Below, one piece after another: positions 32,079 through 41,700 of a stretch of DNA of 64,000 bases. This DNA comes from Oceanobacillus damuensis (GTDB lineage Bacteria > Bacillota > Bacilli > Bacillales > Amphibacillaceae). The notes under the pieces were generated by a model, which worked only from the letters and a program-made list of their open reading frames with translations, made no database searches and was not told the DNA's origin. Both the position numbers and the translations under genes were made by a program. Position 1 is the first letter of the stretch; each line of letters opens with the position of its first letter. Location: NCBI RefSeq assembly GCF_001618145.1, contig NZ_KV392044.1:21864-85863 (forward strand). Direction: 5' to 3'.

Positions 32079-33422
32079 ATGGTTCGATGGATATTAATTG
32101 GAGTACTTTCGTTGGCATTAATTGGTACTGGTTTTTGGGGATACAGGGAGCATCAGGAAAAAAACGCGATTTTGACTCAAGCGGAAAATACGTATCAGCG
32201 CTCTTTCCATGAACTCACTTATCATATGGATCTGCTGCATGACCAGATTGGCACTGCATTGGCGATGAATTCAACGGAAAGACTGTCTCCTCAATTTGTC
32301 GAGATCTGGAGGTTGACATCGGAAGCATTGTCAAATGTCGGACAGCTGCCTCTGGGATTACTCCCATTCAATAAAACAGAAGAATTTCTGTCCAACATTG
32401 GAGATTTCACGTACAAAACAGCAGTAAGAAATCTTGAGAATTCACCACTTACTGATGAAGAATCAGAAACATTGAAACAATTATATAGTCAATCAGGAGA
32501 CATTAAAGACGAATTAAGACAAGTACAGCATATTGCACTTGAAAATAACCTTAGGTGGATGGATGTTCAGCTGGCACTTGCCAATCCGGATGAGCAGGTG
32601 GACAATACGATCATAGACGGTTTTAAAACGGTTGAGAAGTCGGTCGAGGGATTCAACGAGGGCAATTCCCAATCCTCCGTTATTGGAACATCCTCCAATG
32701 ATCATAAATACAAATACTTGAATGGGGATAAAATCAGTGAGCAGGACGCATTGGAAAAAAGCAAGGAAATTTTTAATGTGGAAAATGAAGAAAACCTGAC
32801 TATCGCCGAAAGCGGTGAAGGATCAGATGTCCCTATGTACAGCGTTTCCTATCATAATGATGAAAAAAGGGCTTATATGGACATCTCACAGCAAGGTGGG
32901 CATCCACTGAACATACTGGTATCAAGAGATATTGCGAATAATCAAATCAGCCTGAATGAGGGGGCCGAGAAGGCGCAGGATTATCTGGAATCCTTTGATT
33001 TGGATAGTATGTCTCTTTTCCAAAGCAGTGAATATAATAATGTCGGTGTTTACTCATTTTTGTACAATGAGAATGACGTACGCGTCTATTCAGATGCCGT
33101 AGAAGTAAAGGTCGCACTTGATAACGGGGATGTTCTCGGATTATCAACGAATAACTATTATATGAATCATTCTGACAGGGACATTCCTGAGCCGGATATC
33201 TCCGAAGAAGAGGCAAAAGAGATGGTTAATCCAAACGTGGATATTCAGGAAGAATTCCTGGCAGTCATCGATAATGATCTTGGAGAAGAGGTTTTGGTAT
33301 ATGAGTTTCTTGGTGTACTTGACAATGATACCTTCAGAATCTTTATAAATGCCATGAATGGCCAAGAGGAAAAAGTCGAAAAACTCGATGGAACCGAAAT
33401 TAACTTTGCATCTAATTTCTGA
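32079..33422 (+). CDS. ypeB: Germination protein YpeB
   Basis: 447 residues: N-terminal membrane helix (WILIGVLSLALIGTGFWGY), a helical region to about 210, then three repeated PepSY-like modules in the C-terminal half (ISEQDALEKSKEIFNVE, SLNEGAEKAQDYLESF, and ISEEEAKEMVNPNVD each begin one). It is needed for SleB to accumulate in spores and holds it inactive. It is in an operon with sleB, and a terminator follows. Confidence 0.92.
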   Translation: MVRWILIGVLSLALIGTGFWGYREHQEKNAILTQAENTYQRSFHELTYHMDLLHDQIGTALAMNSTERLSPQFVEIWRLTSEALSNVGQLPLGLLPFNKTEEFLSNIGDFTYKTAVRNLENSPLTDEESETLKQLYSQSGDIKDELRQVQHIALENNLRWMDVQLALANPDEQVDNTIIDGFKTVEKSVEGFNEGNSQSSVIGTSSNDHKYKYLNGDKISEQDALEKSKEIFNVENEENLTIAESGEGSDVPMYSVSYHNDEKRAYMDISQQGGHPLNILVSRDIANNQISLNEGAEKAQDYLESFDLDSMSLFQSSEYNNVGVYSFLYNENDVRVYSDAVEVKVALDNGDVLGLSTNNYYMNHSDRDIPEPDISEEEAKEMVNPNVDIQEEFLAVIDNDLGEEVLVYEFLGVLDNDTFRIFINAMNGQEEKVEKLDGTEINFASNF

Positions 33423-33446
33423 CAAGAATTGAAAGTATCATGACAT

Positions 33447-33474
33447 GGGAAAGGCAAAAAACCTTTCCCTTTTT
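33447..33474 (+). terminator. Terminator after ypeB
   Basis: GGGAAAGG pairs with CCTTTCCC around a CAAAAAA loop, then five T. Confidence 0.85.
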
Positions 33475-33536
33475 CTGAATTTCTGCAATAATAGGTATAT
33501 CGAATCACATAAATAAAAGATGGCGGGGGTCATTTG

Positions 33537-34196
33537 ATGGAAATAGGAACAGTGCTTAACATTGAAGTTAAAGAGGCAGAGACGGGAGAAATAAACGAAT
33601 ACCACTGTAAGATCATTGAAAAAAATAAAAATTACTTAATTATAGATTATCCAATACATACAGAGACTAAAAAAACTGCATTTTTTCCAAAAGGGACCTC
33701 TTTATCAGCCTCTTTTATCGGAAACGACCAAGCGATTTACCGGTTTTCAACAGAAATTGCAGCCAAATTTAAACTGAATATACCAGCATTGGCAATTGAC
33801 ATTCCTGATAATAAAGACGTAAAAAGAATCCAACGACGAGAATATGTCCGAATAGAAACCGCTGTAGATATTGCAGCACATAGTGTAGATAATCAATTTT
33901 CACCTTTTACTACAGTTACTTCAGATATAAGTGGTGGCGGACTTTCAATCATCGCACCAAGTAATATCCACTTGGAAACCGGTTTTAGAACTGACATGTG
34001 GATAGCGTTGCAAACGCAAAGCCAGGAAATTCTTTATGTGTATGGCCAAACCGAAATCGTCTATATCAGGGAAGTAAGCAGCCGGACCAATCTTGTGTCT
34101 TGTAAATTTATTTCAATCACTACACAGGACAGACAAAAGATTGTTAAGTTTTGTTTTGAAAAACAGCGTGAAGCAAGACAAAAAGAGCTAATTTAA
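33537..34196 (+). CDS. ypfA: PilZ-domain c-di-GMP receptor YpfA (YcgR-like)
   Basis: 219 residues. The N-terminal YcgR-like flagellar brake domain spans about 1-95. The PilZ domain follows with the c-di-GMP signature RIQRREYVRIE (RxxxR) and, about 35 residues later, SDISGGGLSI ((D/N)xSxxG). With c-di-GMP bound, the B. subtilis homologue slows the flagellar motor through MotA. ATG 33537 is six bases after GGGGGT; a TTG three bases earlier is possible. It implies flagellar motility, consistent with cheR in this window. Confidence 0.9.
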   Translation: MEIGTVLNIEVKEAETGEINEYHCKIIEKNKNYLIIDYPIHTETKKTAFFPKGTSLSASFIGNDQAIYRFSTEIAAKFKLNIPALAIDIPDNKDVKRIQRREYVRIETAVDIAAHSVDNQFSPFTTVTSDISGGGLSIIAPSNIHLETGFRTDMWIALQTQSQEILYVYGQTEIVYIREVSSRTNLVSCKFISITTQDRQKIVKFCFEKQREARQKELI

Positions 34197-34247
34197 ATAG
34201 ACCAGCAATTTTAGGTTATGTTATTATTAAAATTAAGCAGTAAAAAT

Positions 34248-34274
34248 AAACTTGGCATTTGCCAAGTTTTTTAA
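34248..34274. terminator. Terminator before cmk
   Basis: AACTTGGC pairs with GCCAAGTT around ATTT, then T-rich sequence; it ends the ypfA transcript. Confidence 0.8.
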
Positions 34275-34302
34275 TGGGTATTAGGAGGAAGGATTTTTGA
34301 TC

Positions 34303-34980
34303 ATGAAAGAAAAGAACATCGCTATAGCCATTGACGGTCCAGCAGCCGCCGGGAAGAGCACAGTAGCAAAGATAATTGCCGATAGATTATCCTATGTATA
34401 TATTGATACGGGCGCTATGTATCGTGCACTGACCTTAAAGGCGCTCCGTGAAGACATCGAAATGGAAGATGAGAGTGCAATCATTGATTTGTTAATGCAT
34501 ACCGAAATACATTTAAGACAATCCGACGAAGGACAGGTTGTTTTGCTGGATGGGGCAGATGTTACAGATGAAATCCGTTTTCAGGATGTAACAACAAAAG
34601 TCTCCCATGTTGCCAAACATGTTTCCGTAAGAGCAGAAATGGTAAGAAGGCAACAGAAATTGGCAACAGAACGCGGTGTAGTTATGGATGGAAGGGATAT
34701 TGGCACACATGTACTACCGGATGCCGAAGTCAAAATATTTCTCAGTGCTTCAGTTGAGGAGAGGGCGAAACGCAGATACGAGGAAAATGTTAAAAAAGGT
34801 ATCGCTTCTAATTTGGAAGTCCTCAAAAAGGAAATTGAGGAAAGGGACAGAATTGACTCAAGTCGTGAAGCAGCACCTTTAATTAAAGCTGCTGATGCAA
34901 TTGAAGTTGATACAACATCATTAAGTATCATACAAGTTGCAGAACGTATTTTAAAAGAGGTTGACAAGGTATTGAATTAG
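34303..34980 (+). CDS. cmk: Cytidylate kinase
   Basis: 225 residues. P-loop [39 protein letters not shown] and the Arg-rich lid region ([27 protein letters not shown]) define CMP/dCMP kinase. It makes CDP and dCDP for nucleic acid and phospholipid synthesis. AGGAGGAAGG lies upstream; ATG 34303 gives the usual family N-terminus, and a TTG six bases earlier is the alternative. plsC and rpsA follow, as in B. subtilis. Confidence 0.93.
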   Translation: MKEKNIAIAIDGPAAAGKSTVAKIIADRLSYVYIDTGAMYRALTLKALREDIEMEDESAIIDLLMHTEIHLRQSDEGQVVLLDGADVTDEIRFQDVTTKVSHVAKHVSVRAEMVRRQQKLATERGVVMDGRDIGTHVLPDAEVKIFLSASVEERAKRRYEENVKKGIASNLEVLKKEIEERDRIDSSREAAPLIKAADAIEVDTTSLSIIQVAERILKEVDKVLN

Positions 34981-35025
34981 AGAAAAATATACAACTACAA
35001 AGAAGTTTTCAGGGAGATGAAAGAC

Positions 35026-35610
35026 ATGAGCTTATACAAATTCGCAAGGTCTGTGGTGGCACTGATTCTATTTCCATTATATCGCATCAGTATAATAGGA
35101 AAGGAAAATATCCCTAAAGATGGACCAGTCATAATCTGTTCCAATCATATCTCCAACTTCGATCCACCCGTAGTGGGGATCACTTCACCGAGGGATATCC
35201 ACTTTATGGCCAAAGGTGAATTGTTTGAAAAACCAATCCTTGGGAGGCTATTATCTGGGATTCAAGCATTCCCGGTAAAAAGAGGACTTTCGGACAGAAA
35301 CGCTTTAAGAAAAGGACTTGAAATTCTTAAAGATGGGAAGACATTGGGACTTTTTCCGGAAGGTACAAGAAGTAAAACGGGTGAATTGGGTAAGCCTTTA
35401 GCAGGAGTCGGTTTTTTTGCTCTTCGATCTGAAGCAGCCATTATTCCATGTGCAATCATAGGTCCATATAAAGCTTTCAAAAAAGTAAAAGTTGTATACG
35501 GTAAGCCGATGAATATGGAAGAACACAGAGCTTCGAAATCTTCACCACAGGAAACTGCGGAAGCCATTATGCAGGAAATTAAGTATTTACAAGAAAAACA
35601 TCAAAATTAA
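35026..35610 (+). CDS. plsC: 1-acyl-sn-glycerol-3-phosphate acyltransferase
   Basis: 194 residues. The acyltransferase motif NHISNFDP (His-x4-Asp) is near residue 40, the glycerol-phosphate-binding FPEGTRSK near 112, and a hydrophobic N-terminal segment suggests membrane association. It adds the second acyl chain to make phosphatidic acid. GGGAG is positioned for ATG 35026, while an ATG at 35017 overlaps that site. It lies between cmk and rpsA. Confidence 0.9.
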   Translation: MSLYKFARSVVALILFPLYRISIIGKENIPKDGPVIICSNHISNFDPPVVGITSPRDIHFMAKGELFEKPILGRLLSGIQAFPVKRGLSDRNALRKGLEILKDGKTLGLFPEGTRSKTGELGKPLAGVGFFALRSEAAIIPCAIIGPYKAFKKVKVVYGKPMNMEEHRASKSSPQETAEAIMQEIKYLQEKHQN

Positions 35611-35728
35611 TTGACTTTGCTTGACAAATAATTGTAATTATTAGAAGTTATAGAAAGAATAAGTTTTAACCATTCTTACTATTTCCATTTAATTTGGATT
35701 TTGGAGTGTACTTAGGAGGGCTATGGAT

Positions 35729-36862
35729 ATGAGTGAAGAAAACAAAGAACTACAGGAACTTAAAGCAGGAGATACTGTAACAGGAACCGTTATTAAGTTG
35801 GAAGATAAGCAGGTTCTTGTCGATATTGGCTATAAAACTGAAGGTATTTTGCCAATTGGAGAACTTTCGAGCATGCATGTTGAATCAACAGGCGATGTAG
35901 TTAAAGAAGGCGACACAGTTACACTGAAGGTAAAAAAGGCGGAAGATGACGAAATAATTCTTTCCAAAAAAGCAGTTGACGCGGAATCGGCTTGGGAGGA
36001 TTTGGAAAAAAAATACAACGACGGTGAAGTGTTTGAAACAGTTGTCAAGGAAGTCGTAAAAGGCGGCCTCGTTGTGGATGTTGGTCTTCGTGGATTTATT
36101 CCTGCATCTTTAGTTGAAACTTATTTCGTGGAAGACTTCTCAGAGTATCTGAATAAATCATTGACCGTCAAAATCGCCGACCTGGACAGAGACCAGAATC
36201 GAATTATCCTTTCCCACCGTGCAGTTGCAGAAGAAGAAGCAACAGCCCGAAAAAATGATATCCTTCAATCTCTTGAGCCTGGTCAAGTATTGGAAGGTAC
36301 CGTGCAACGGATTACAAGCTTTGGGGCATTTGTCGACCTTGGTGGTGTTGATGGATTGGTTCATATTTCACAATTAGCACATGAACATGTCGATAAAGCC
36401 TCCGATGTCATCTCTGAAGGGGACAAAATTAAAGTAGAAGTTTTATCAGTGGACCGTGATAATGAGCGCATCTCCCTATCACACAAAAATACGCTTCCAG
36501 GACCATGGACAGATATCGAAAGCCGTGTTTCCGCTGGTTCTATAGTAGAAGGTACAGTCAAACGCCTTGTCAATTTTGGAGCTTTTGTGGAAATCCTGCC
36601 GGGTGTGGAAGGTTTGGTACACATTTCCCAAATCGCCAACCGTCATATCGGAACACCACAGGAAGTTCTTGAAATAGGACAGAAGGTGAGCGTCAAAGTT
36701 CTTGATGTAAATGAGTCTGACGAACGTATCTCGCTTAGCATTAAAGAATTGGAACAGGAAAAGGAAGAAAAAGAATTTAAACAATATGAAAAAGATGAAG
36801 AGCAGTCAGGTTTCCAACTTGGTGACTTTATTGGTGACAAACTGGACAAATACAAAAAATAA
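35729..36862 (+). CDS. rpsA: 30S ribosomal protein S1 homologue (four S1 domains)
   Basis: 377 residues with four S1 RNA-binding repeats starting near 10, 95, 180 and 267. The later two are the best conserved (GQVLEGTVQRITSFGAFVDLGG, and GSIVEGTVKRLVNFGAFVEILPG is the second). Bacillus versions (YpfD) are shorter than the six-domain E. coli S1 and are not essential. The C-terminal tail is acidic and Lys-rich. AGGAGGG is eight bases before ATG 35729. A terminator follows. Confidence 0.9.
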   Translation: MSEENKELQELKAGDTVTGTVIKLEDKQVLVDIGYKTEGILPIGELSSMHVESTGDVVKEGDTVTLKVKKAEDDEIILSKKAVDAESAWEDLEKKYNDGEVFETVVKEVVKGGLVVDVGLRGFIPASLVETYFVEDFSEYLNKSLTVKIADLDRDQNRIILSHRAVAEEEATARKNDILQSLEPGQVLEGTVQRITSFGAFVDLGGVDGLVHISQLAHEHVDKASDVISEGDKIKVEVLSVDRDNERISLSHKNTLPGPWTDIESRVSAGSIVEGTVKRLVNFGAFVEILPGVEGLVHISQIANRHIGTPQEVLEIGQKVSVKVLDVNESDERISLSIKELEQEKEEKEFKQYEKDEEQSGFQLGDFIGDKLDKYKK

Positions 36863-36871
36863 CAAATCACG

Positions 36872-36899
36872 AGATCCCTCAGCAGGGGATCTTTTTTCT
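36872..36899 (+). terminator. Terminator after rpsA
   Basis: AGATCCC pairs with GGGATCT across TCAGCAG, followed by six T. Confidence 0.85.
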
Positions 36900-36910
36900 T
36901 TGGCAAAAAC

Positions 36911-37070
36911 AAAAGCGGAGGTGACTGTTCAGAAACGCATGCATAAGCAAGGGACTGGAAAGCGCATGGTTTTGGCGCTTGGAATGTCCATTGCTTATGA
37001 CAGGAGTTTCTAGGAACCGGAGCTGGACGCGGCTGTTTATGTGTAAGAGTTAATTGCTGCCAAAATTTAT
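36911..37070. repeat. Interspersed repeat, family A (long copy 1)
   Basis: Nearly identical to 61011-61170. Inside is a long imperfect hairpin (ATAAGCAAGGGAC...AAAGCGC against GCGCTT...GTCC(A)TTGCTTAT), framed by AGAAAC/GTTTCT. It lies just after the rpsA terminator and codes for nothing. Confidence 0.85.
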
Positions 37071-37244
37071 ACCTTTCCTATTGGCATATGTGCAACTAAG
37101 GCATTCGCCGAAAAACCATAGGTAAGAGCAGTTCCAAGTTTTCCAAGTTGATAAGAAGCTCATGCAATTGATTAGTATTATTGTGGATTTAAGCCATACT
37201 ACAAAAGAAAATGCGTAAATAAATTTTTTTCAGAGGTGGCTTAA
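37071..37244. other. Intergenic region before the YIEGIA gene
   Basis: No gene. CATACTAC at 37195-37202 resembles a sporulation sigma-E -10 element but lacks a clear -35. Confidence 0.3.
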
Positions 37245-38138
37245 ATGACGGAATACACATTTCCAATCGTCTTTGGTGTGGTTTTTGGAACAATTTCAAG
37301 AATTATTATGTTAAGGACGGATTACCGGCAATATCCTACCTATCTGCATGGAAAAATCATTCACCTTTCCTTGGGCTTTATCGCTGCATCCTTAGGTGCC
37401 CTTGCCGTTCCAGCCATCATGGAGAAGGAATTCACTGCGGTTACACTATTGACCGTGGCCGCCACTCAATTTAGAGATGTGAGGAACATGGAGAGGAACA
37501 CGCTGACAGAGGTGGACAGTTATGAGCTTGTTTCACGAGGGAAAACATATATCGAAGGGATCGCCGTTTCTTTCGAGAGCAGAAATTACTTAGTCATGTT
37601 CACAGGGTTTCTTGGTACGCTTTCATTTATTATCTGGAATGTATTTGCTGCAATTATCGTTGCAGTGATCTGTCTGATTGTTGGCAGCAAACTGATGAGC
37701 GGGTCAAAAATTGAAGATATCGTCGACATTGAACAAAGCAAGATAAGCTTTGATGGGGCAGGTCTCTATGTCGATAATATTTATATCATGAATATTGGAT
37801 TGGAAGAGCGAAAGGAAGAAATTTTAAAATATGGAATGGGTTTTATTCTGACACCTAAAAACATTAATATTGTTACGACAATAGGCAATCTCGGCCAACG
37901 TCAGGCAATTCTTCATGATGTCTCGGTATCCTTAGGCGTTTTCAGGGATTCAGGGACCCCTGCACTCACCCCATTAATTAAACGAGACCTGGATGACGGA
38001 AGACTGGGTGTATTCATTCTCCCGCAAATTCGAGATGTTGCCAAAGCGAAATCTGTAATCGGATCTGTTCCTGTATTAGAAAGTGCAGTCAGAATGCCTT
38101 CTGAATCCAAATCTTTAAATAAAGGGGATAAGGTATAA
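37245..38138 (+). CDS. YIEGIA-family membrane protein (YphB position)
   Basis: 297 residues. The name-giving motif appears as KTYIEGIAVSFESRNYLVM near residue 101. There are about four to five membrane helices in the first 150 residues and a soluble C-terminal domain. The family is found in spore formers and its molecular role is poorly known. It stands before der and gpsA, where B. subtilis has yphB. AGAGGTGG precedes the ATG. Its stop overlaps the start of a small partner gene (taATG), so the two are coupled. Confidence 0.82.
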   Translation: MTEYTFPIVFGVVFGTISRIIMLRTDYRQYPTYLHGKIIHLSLGFIAASLGALAVPAIMEKEFTAVTLLTVAATQFRDVRNMERNTLTEVDSYELVSRGKTYIEGIAVSFESRNYLVMFTGFLGTLSFIIWNVFAAIIVAVICLIVGSKLMSGSKIEDIVDIEQSKISFDGAGLYVDNIYIMNIGLEERKEEILKYGMGFILTPKNINIVTTIGNLGQRQAILHDVSVSLGVFRDSGTPALTPLIKRDLDDGRLGVFILPQIRDVAKAKSVIGSVPVLESAVRMPSESKSLNKGDKV

Positions 38139-38323
38139 TGATGCTTGAAAAATCTATATTGGCCGTAATTACGACGGACAGACAAAAGGTTTCCGGTGGC
38201 GCACCTATATTTTTCTGTGAGAGCAAAAAAGAGCTGGAGTATGTTGCATCAAACATCGAAGCCATCACAGATGGTATTGCCCATGCACTAAGTGAAGATC
38301 TGTTTATTATCGTAAAGCACTGA
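38138..38323 (+). CDS. Small partner protein of the YIEGIA family (capping subunit type)
   Basis: 61 residues with no membrane segment: EKSILAVITTDRQKVSGG, then FFCESKKELEYVASNIEAITDGIAHAL. A protein of this size and pattern regularly follows YIEGIA genes and is annotated as a capping-complex subunit for YIEGIA. Start and stop overlap with the preceding gene supports co-translation. ATG 38138 and ATG 38141 are both possible starts. Confidence 0.7.
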   Translation: MMLEKSILAVITTDRQKVSGGAPIFFCESKKELEYVASNIEAITDGIAHALSEDLFIIVKH

Positions 38324-38329
38324 TAACGA

Positions 38330-38358
38330 TTGTTAATATTACCTTCTTTTGCTAGAAT
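38330..38358 (+). promoter_or_regulatory. Promoter of der
   Basis: TTGTTA (38330-38335), 17 bases, TAGAAT (38353-38358), with TGC extending the -10. Confidence 0.65.
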
Positions 38359-38407
38359 GAATTAAAGTTAAGGCAAATAGACATAAAGAGAGAGGATGTC
38401 CTTTTAT

Positions 38408-39718
38408 ATGAGGAAATCTGTAGTTGCAATTGTAGGTAGACCTAATGTTGGAAAGTCTACTATTTTTAATAGACTTGTTGGAGAAAGAATTTCGATTGTA
38501 GAAGATATACCCGGTGTTACCCGTGATCGAATATATGCTTCCGCCGAGTGGCTGAATCAGGAATTTAACCTGATCGATACTGGCGGAATTGAAATTGGAG
38601 ACGAGCCTTTGCTGGTCCAGATGCGTCAGCAGGCCGAGGTGGCAATTAATGAAGCCGATGTTATTATCTTTCTTTTAAACGGAAAAGAAGGAATTACATC
38701 AGCAGATGAAGAAGTTGCCAAATTATTATTCAAATCAAATAAACCTGTTGTCCTTGCAATTAATAAAATCGACAATCCCGAAATGCGTGAGACAATTTAT
38801 GAATACTATTCGCTTGGTTTCGGAGAGCCATTCCCTATCTCAGGCTCCCACGGACTGGGGCTTGGTGATCTTTTGGACGAGGTACTTACACATTTTCCTG
38901 TTATATCGGAAGAGCCTGTTAATGAAGATACCATTTATTTCAGTCTGATAGGCAGACCAAATGTGGGGAAATCCTCACTCGTCAATGCCCTTCTTAATGA
39001 GGAAAGGGTTATTGTAAGTGAAATGGAAGGTACTACCAGGGATGCGGTTGACACACATTTGCATAAAGATGATCAGGATTTCGTGATTATCGATACAGCC
39101 GGAATGCGCAAGCGTGGAAAAGTCTATGAGACGACCGAAAAATACAGTGTCCTTCGAGCTCTCAAAGCGATAGAGCGTTCAGATGTCGTTCTCGTTCTGA
39201 TTGATGCAGAGACCGGAATCAGAGAACAGGATAAAAAAATCGCAGGCTATGCACATGAAGCAGGAAGAGCCATTGTCATCGTCGTCAACAAATGGGATAC
39301 AGTCGATACGGATGAAAAAGCGATGAAAGATTTTGAAACAAAAATTCGTGCACATTTCCTTTATTTGGATTACGCCCCGATTGTCTTTCTCTCGGCTAAA
39401 ACAAAAAAAAGACTGCACACACTTATCCCTGCTATCAAACTTGCAAGTGAGAGCCATGCAAAGCGTATACAGACAAATGTACTGAACGACGTTATCATGG
39501 ACGCCCTTGCAATGAATCCTACACCTACAGTCAAAGGAAAACGACTAAAAGTTCTTTATGCAACACAGGTTGCGGTAAAACCACCCAGCTTCGTTATCTT
39601 TGTTAATGATCCTGAACTGATGCATTTTTCTTATGAACGTTTTCTGGAAAATAAAATTAGAGATGCATTTGGTTTTACCGGTACACCAATAAAATTATTT
39701 GCAAGAAGAAGACAGTAG
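38408..39718 (+). CDS. der: Ribosome biogenesis GTPase Der (EngA)
   Basis: 436 residues, the usual length. Two tandem GTPase domains, each with a P-loop ([14 protein letters not shown] near 9, [15 protein letters not shown] near 184), G3 (DTGG, DTAG) and G4 (NKID, NKWD), then a KH-like C-terminal domain. It acts in 50S subunit maturation. ATG 38408 gives the standard [13 protein letters not shown] start; an ATG 12 bases upstream overlaps the ribosome-binding site. gpsA follows. Confidence 0.95.
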   Translation: MRKSVVAIVGRPNVGKSTIFNRLVGERISIVEDIPGVTRDRIYASAEWLNQEFNLIDTGGIEIGDEPLLVQMRQQAEVAINEADVIIFLLNGKEGITSADEEVAKLLFKSNKPVVLAINKIDNPEMRETIYEYYSLGFGEPFPISGSHGLGLGDLLDEVLTHFPVISEEPVNEDTIYFSLIGRPNVGKSSLVNALLNEERVIVSEMEGTTRDAVDTHLHKDDQDFVIIDTAGMRKRGKVYETTEKYSVLRALKAIERSDVVLVLIDAETGIREQDKKIAGYAHEAGRAIVIVVNKWDTVDTDEKAMKDFETKIRAHFLYLDYAPIVFLSAKTKKRLHTLIPAIKLASESHAKRIQTNVLNDVIMDALAMNPTPTVKGKRLKVLYATQVAVKPPSFVIFVNDPELMHFSYERFLENKIRDAFGFTGTPIKLFARRRQ

Positions 39719-39738
39719 GAAAACAGGGAGTGAGAATC

Positions 39739-40773
39739 ATGAAAAATATTGCAATCTTGGGAGCTGGCAGTTGGGGAACAGCCTTAAGCATCGTTCTTGC
39801 TGATAATGGCCACAATGTAAGATTATGGTCTCATCGACGGGAACAGGTTGATTTAATAAATCGTACCCATCGAAATGAAAGATATTTGGATGTTGATATA
39901 CCGCAACAGATTACGGCTTATGATGACATTGGAAAAGCTGTTGAAGATGTGAATGCAATCATCCTTGTAGTTCCGACAAAAGCAATCCGGGAAGTATGCC
40001 AGCAATTAAACCATGTATTGGATAAAAACGTCACAATCATCCATGCTTCAAAGGGAGTCGAACCAATTACACTAAAAAGAGTTTCAGAGATGATTAGTGA
40101 AGAAATGCCAGAATACGATTACGAGGATATTGTCGTCCTATCAGGACCAAGTCACGCCGAAGAAGTTGCCTTACGACATCCGACTACCGTAACCGTCTCT
40201 TCTGTAAATATAGAAAATGCGAAAATTGCTCAGGATTTGTTCAACAGCGATACGTTTCGTGTCTATACAAGTACCGATATACTTGGCATAGAATTAGGCG
40301 GGGCGTTAAAAAATATTATTGCCCTTGGTGCCGGCATCTCAGACGGGCTTGGTTACGGAGACAATGCAAAAGCGGCTCTTATAACGAGAGGCTTGGCTGA
40401 AATAGCAAGACTCGGCACATCACTAGGTGCTAACCCATTGAGCTTTCTTGGCCTTTCGGGTGTGGGAGACCTTATTGTTACATGTACGAGTGTCCATAGC
40501 CGAAACTGGCGAGCTGGAAATCTACTTGGTAAAGGGAACAAACTGGAGGATGTGCTCGAAGAAATGGGTATGGTGGTTGAAGGCGTCAGAACAGTTCAGG
40601 CTGCCTATCAGTTTGCGAAAGAACAGAAAGTGGAAATGCCCATAACTTCAGGTATCTATCAAATTTTATTTGAAGAAAAGAATCCGAAAGAAGTTGTGGA
40701 GCAGCTTATGAATCGAGACAAACGGGAAGAGATGGATGACCTTGCCAACTTGCTTAGTGAACGTTATTCATAA
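39739..40773 (+). CDS. gpsA: NAD(P)H-dependent glycerol-3-phosphate dehydrogenase
   Basis: 344 residues. The Rossmann motif GAGSWGTALSIVLADNG is at the N-terminus, HASKGVEP and SGPSHAEEV in the middle, and the catalytic Lys in GALKNIIALGAGISDGLG. It makes sn-glycerol-3-phosphate for phospholipids. GGGAGTGAG precedes ATG 39739. It stands 20 bases after der. Confidence 0.94.
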   Translation: MKNIAILGAGSWGTALSIVLADNGHNVRLWSHRREQVDLINRTHRNERYLDVDIPQQITAYDDIGKAVEDVNAIILVVPTKAIREVCQQLNHVLDKNVTIIHASKGVEPITLKRVSEMISEEMPEYDYEDIVVLSGPSHAEEVALRHPTTVTVSSVNIENAKIAQDLFNSDTFRVYTSTDILGIELGGALKNIIALGAGISDGLGYGDNAKAALITRGLAEIARLGTSLGANPLSFLGLSGVGDLIVTCTSVHSRNWRAGNLLGKGNKLEDVLEEMGMVVEGVRTVQAAYQFAKEQKVEMPITSGIYQILFEEKNPKEVVEQLMNRDKREEMDDLANLLSERYS

Positions 40774-40776
40774 ATA

Positions 40777-40805
40777 ACACGTTATCACTCCCCCTGCATA
40801 TACTA
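40777..40805 (+). promoter_or_regulatory. Sigma-K-like promoter of the SpoVIF-like gene
   Basis: ACAC (40777-40780), 16 bases, CATATACTA (40797-40805). The -10 fits CATANNNTA perfectly and the -35 contains the AC core, as expected for late mother-cell expression. Confidence 0.6.
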
Positions 40806-40836
40806 TGTTGAGTGAACATAGCAAGGAGGAGAACGA

Positions 40837-41097
40837 GTGAATAATTTTCAAAAAGGAATGTTTGACAAAATACAGAAAAACTCAAATATCAACCCGGATG
40901 ATATATTTAAAGTCGCAGATTCCGTTAAGAATGCGAATTTTTCAGATGAAAAGACAGTGAGGAACCTTGTTCGGCACCTGGCACGAATGGCAGATAAACC
41001 TTTATCAAAAGAGAAAGAAGATAAAATCGTTCAGTCCATCGTCAACAATAAAATGCCTGGGGACATACAGTCACTGAACCATTTCTTCAAAAATTAA
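40837..41097 (+). CDS. Stage VI sporulation protein F-like
   Basis: 86 residues, no membrane segment: FQKGMFDKIQKNSNINPDDIF, then RNLVRHLARMADKPLSKEKEDKIVQSIVNNKMP. It matches the SpoVIF family, small coat-assembly-related proteins made under sigma-K in B. subtilis. Start is GTG with AGGAGG upstream. It has its own sigma-K-like promoter and lies alone between gpsA and yphE. Confidence 0.8.
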   Translation: MNNFQKGMFDKIQKNSNINPDDIFKVADSVKNANFSDEKTVRNLVRHLARMADKPLSKEKEDKIVQSIVNNKMPGDIQSLNHFFKN

Positions 41098-41482
41098 TCA
41101 TTCATGGGCAACCTGCGGATACGTAACAGCAAATCCCTGCATAAGATAAATCGCACAAGCATTCATGGATAGAGTTGCAAAGGAATTTATTTAGTCGGCC
41201 CGAACTGAAGATGCCCCCTTCAATTCGGGTTTTATTTGTTTGCAACTCCATCAATTCACATTTATATAAAATTACGTCAAATCATTTTAATACGTTCATT
41301 TTCAATGCTTATGTTATAATTAATACTTGTGGAACAAATGCACAGGCGTCTTTCATCAGCTTAGAATGCATATTTCTTATGATGATAGTATCCGCGAACC
41401 GTTAAATGGGTCTGTGTATGAAATTGAACGATTAACAATCAATTTTTACTTTCTTGAAAAATGAAAAACAGGGGTGAATTCG
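41098..41482. other. Intergenic region with a large hairpin terminator
   Basis: About 385 bases without a supported gene. CCCGAACTGAAG (41199-41210) pairs with CTTCAATTCGGG (41218-41229) followed by TTTTATTT, framed by an outer AGTTGCAAA/TTTGCAACT pair. Confidence 0.6.
41171..41250 (+). terminator. Terminator between the spoVIF-like gene and yphE
   Basis: The inner stem of 12 pairs with one mismatch and trailing T-rich run, plus an outer AGTTGCAA/TTGCAACT stem. Confidence 0.65.
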
Positions 41483-41680
41483 TTGTCAGTTTCAATGCTT
41501 ATGATGTACATATCATTTGTTGGAATGTTTTTGTTAATTCTGGCAATTGGTTTAATAGTGTTAAGCAGAAATAAACTAAGAGGATGGCTGGCCGGAATCG
41601 TGACATTTCTGGCATACTTATGTTTAATTACGGGTGGATTTATAATTCTTTATGTAGTTTTAAGCGGGCCGACACGGTAG
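41483..41680 (+). CDS. yphE: DUF2768 small membrane protein YphE
   Basis: 65 residues with two membrane helices (MYISFVGMFLLILAIGLIVL and IVTFLAYLCLITGGFIILYVVL) joined by a short basic loop (SRNKLRG). It matches the DUF2768/YphE layout in size and place. I prefer TTG 41483, five bases after AGGGGTGA; GTG 41474 and ATG 41495 are alternatives. yphF follows 20 bases downstream. Function unknown. Confidence 0.75.
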   Translation: MSVSMLMMYISFVGMFLLILAIGLIVLSRNKLRGWLAGIVTFLAYLCLITGGFIILYVVLSGPTR

Positions 41681-41700
41681 CTGACAAGGAGGCTATTTAA

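Noticed and set aside
41175-41405. 76-codon frame before yphE
   Set aside because: It runs through a strong terminator hairpin and has no ribosome-binding site.
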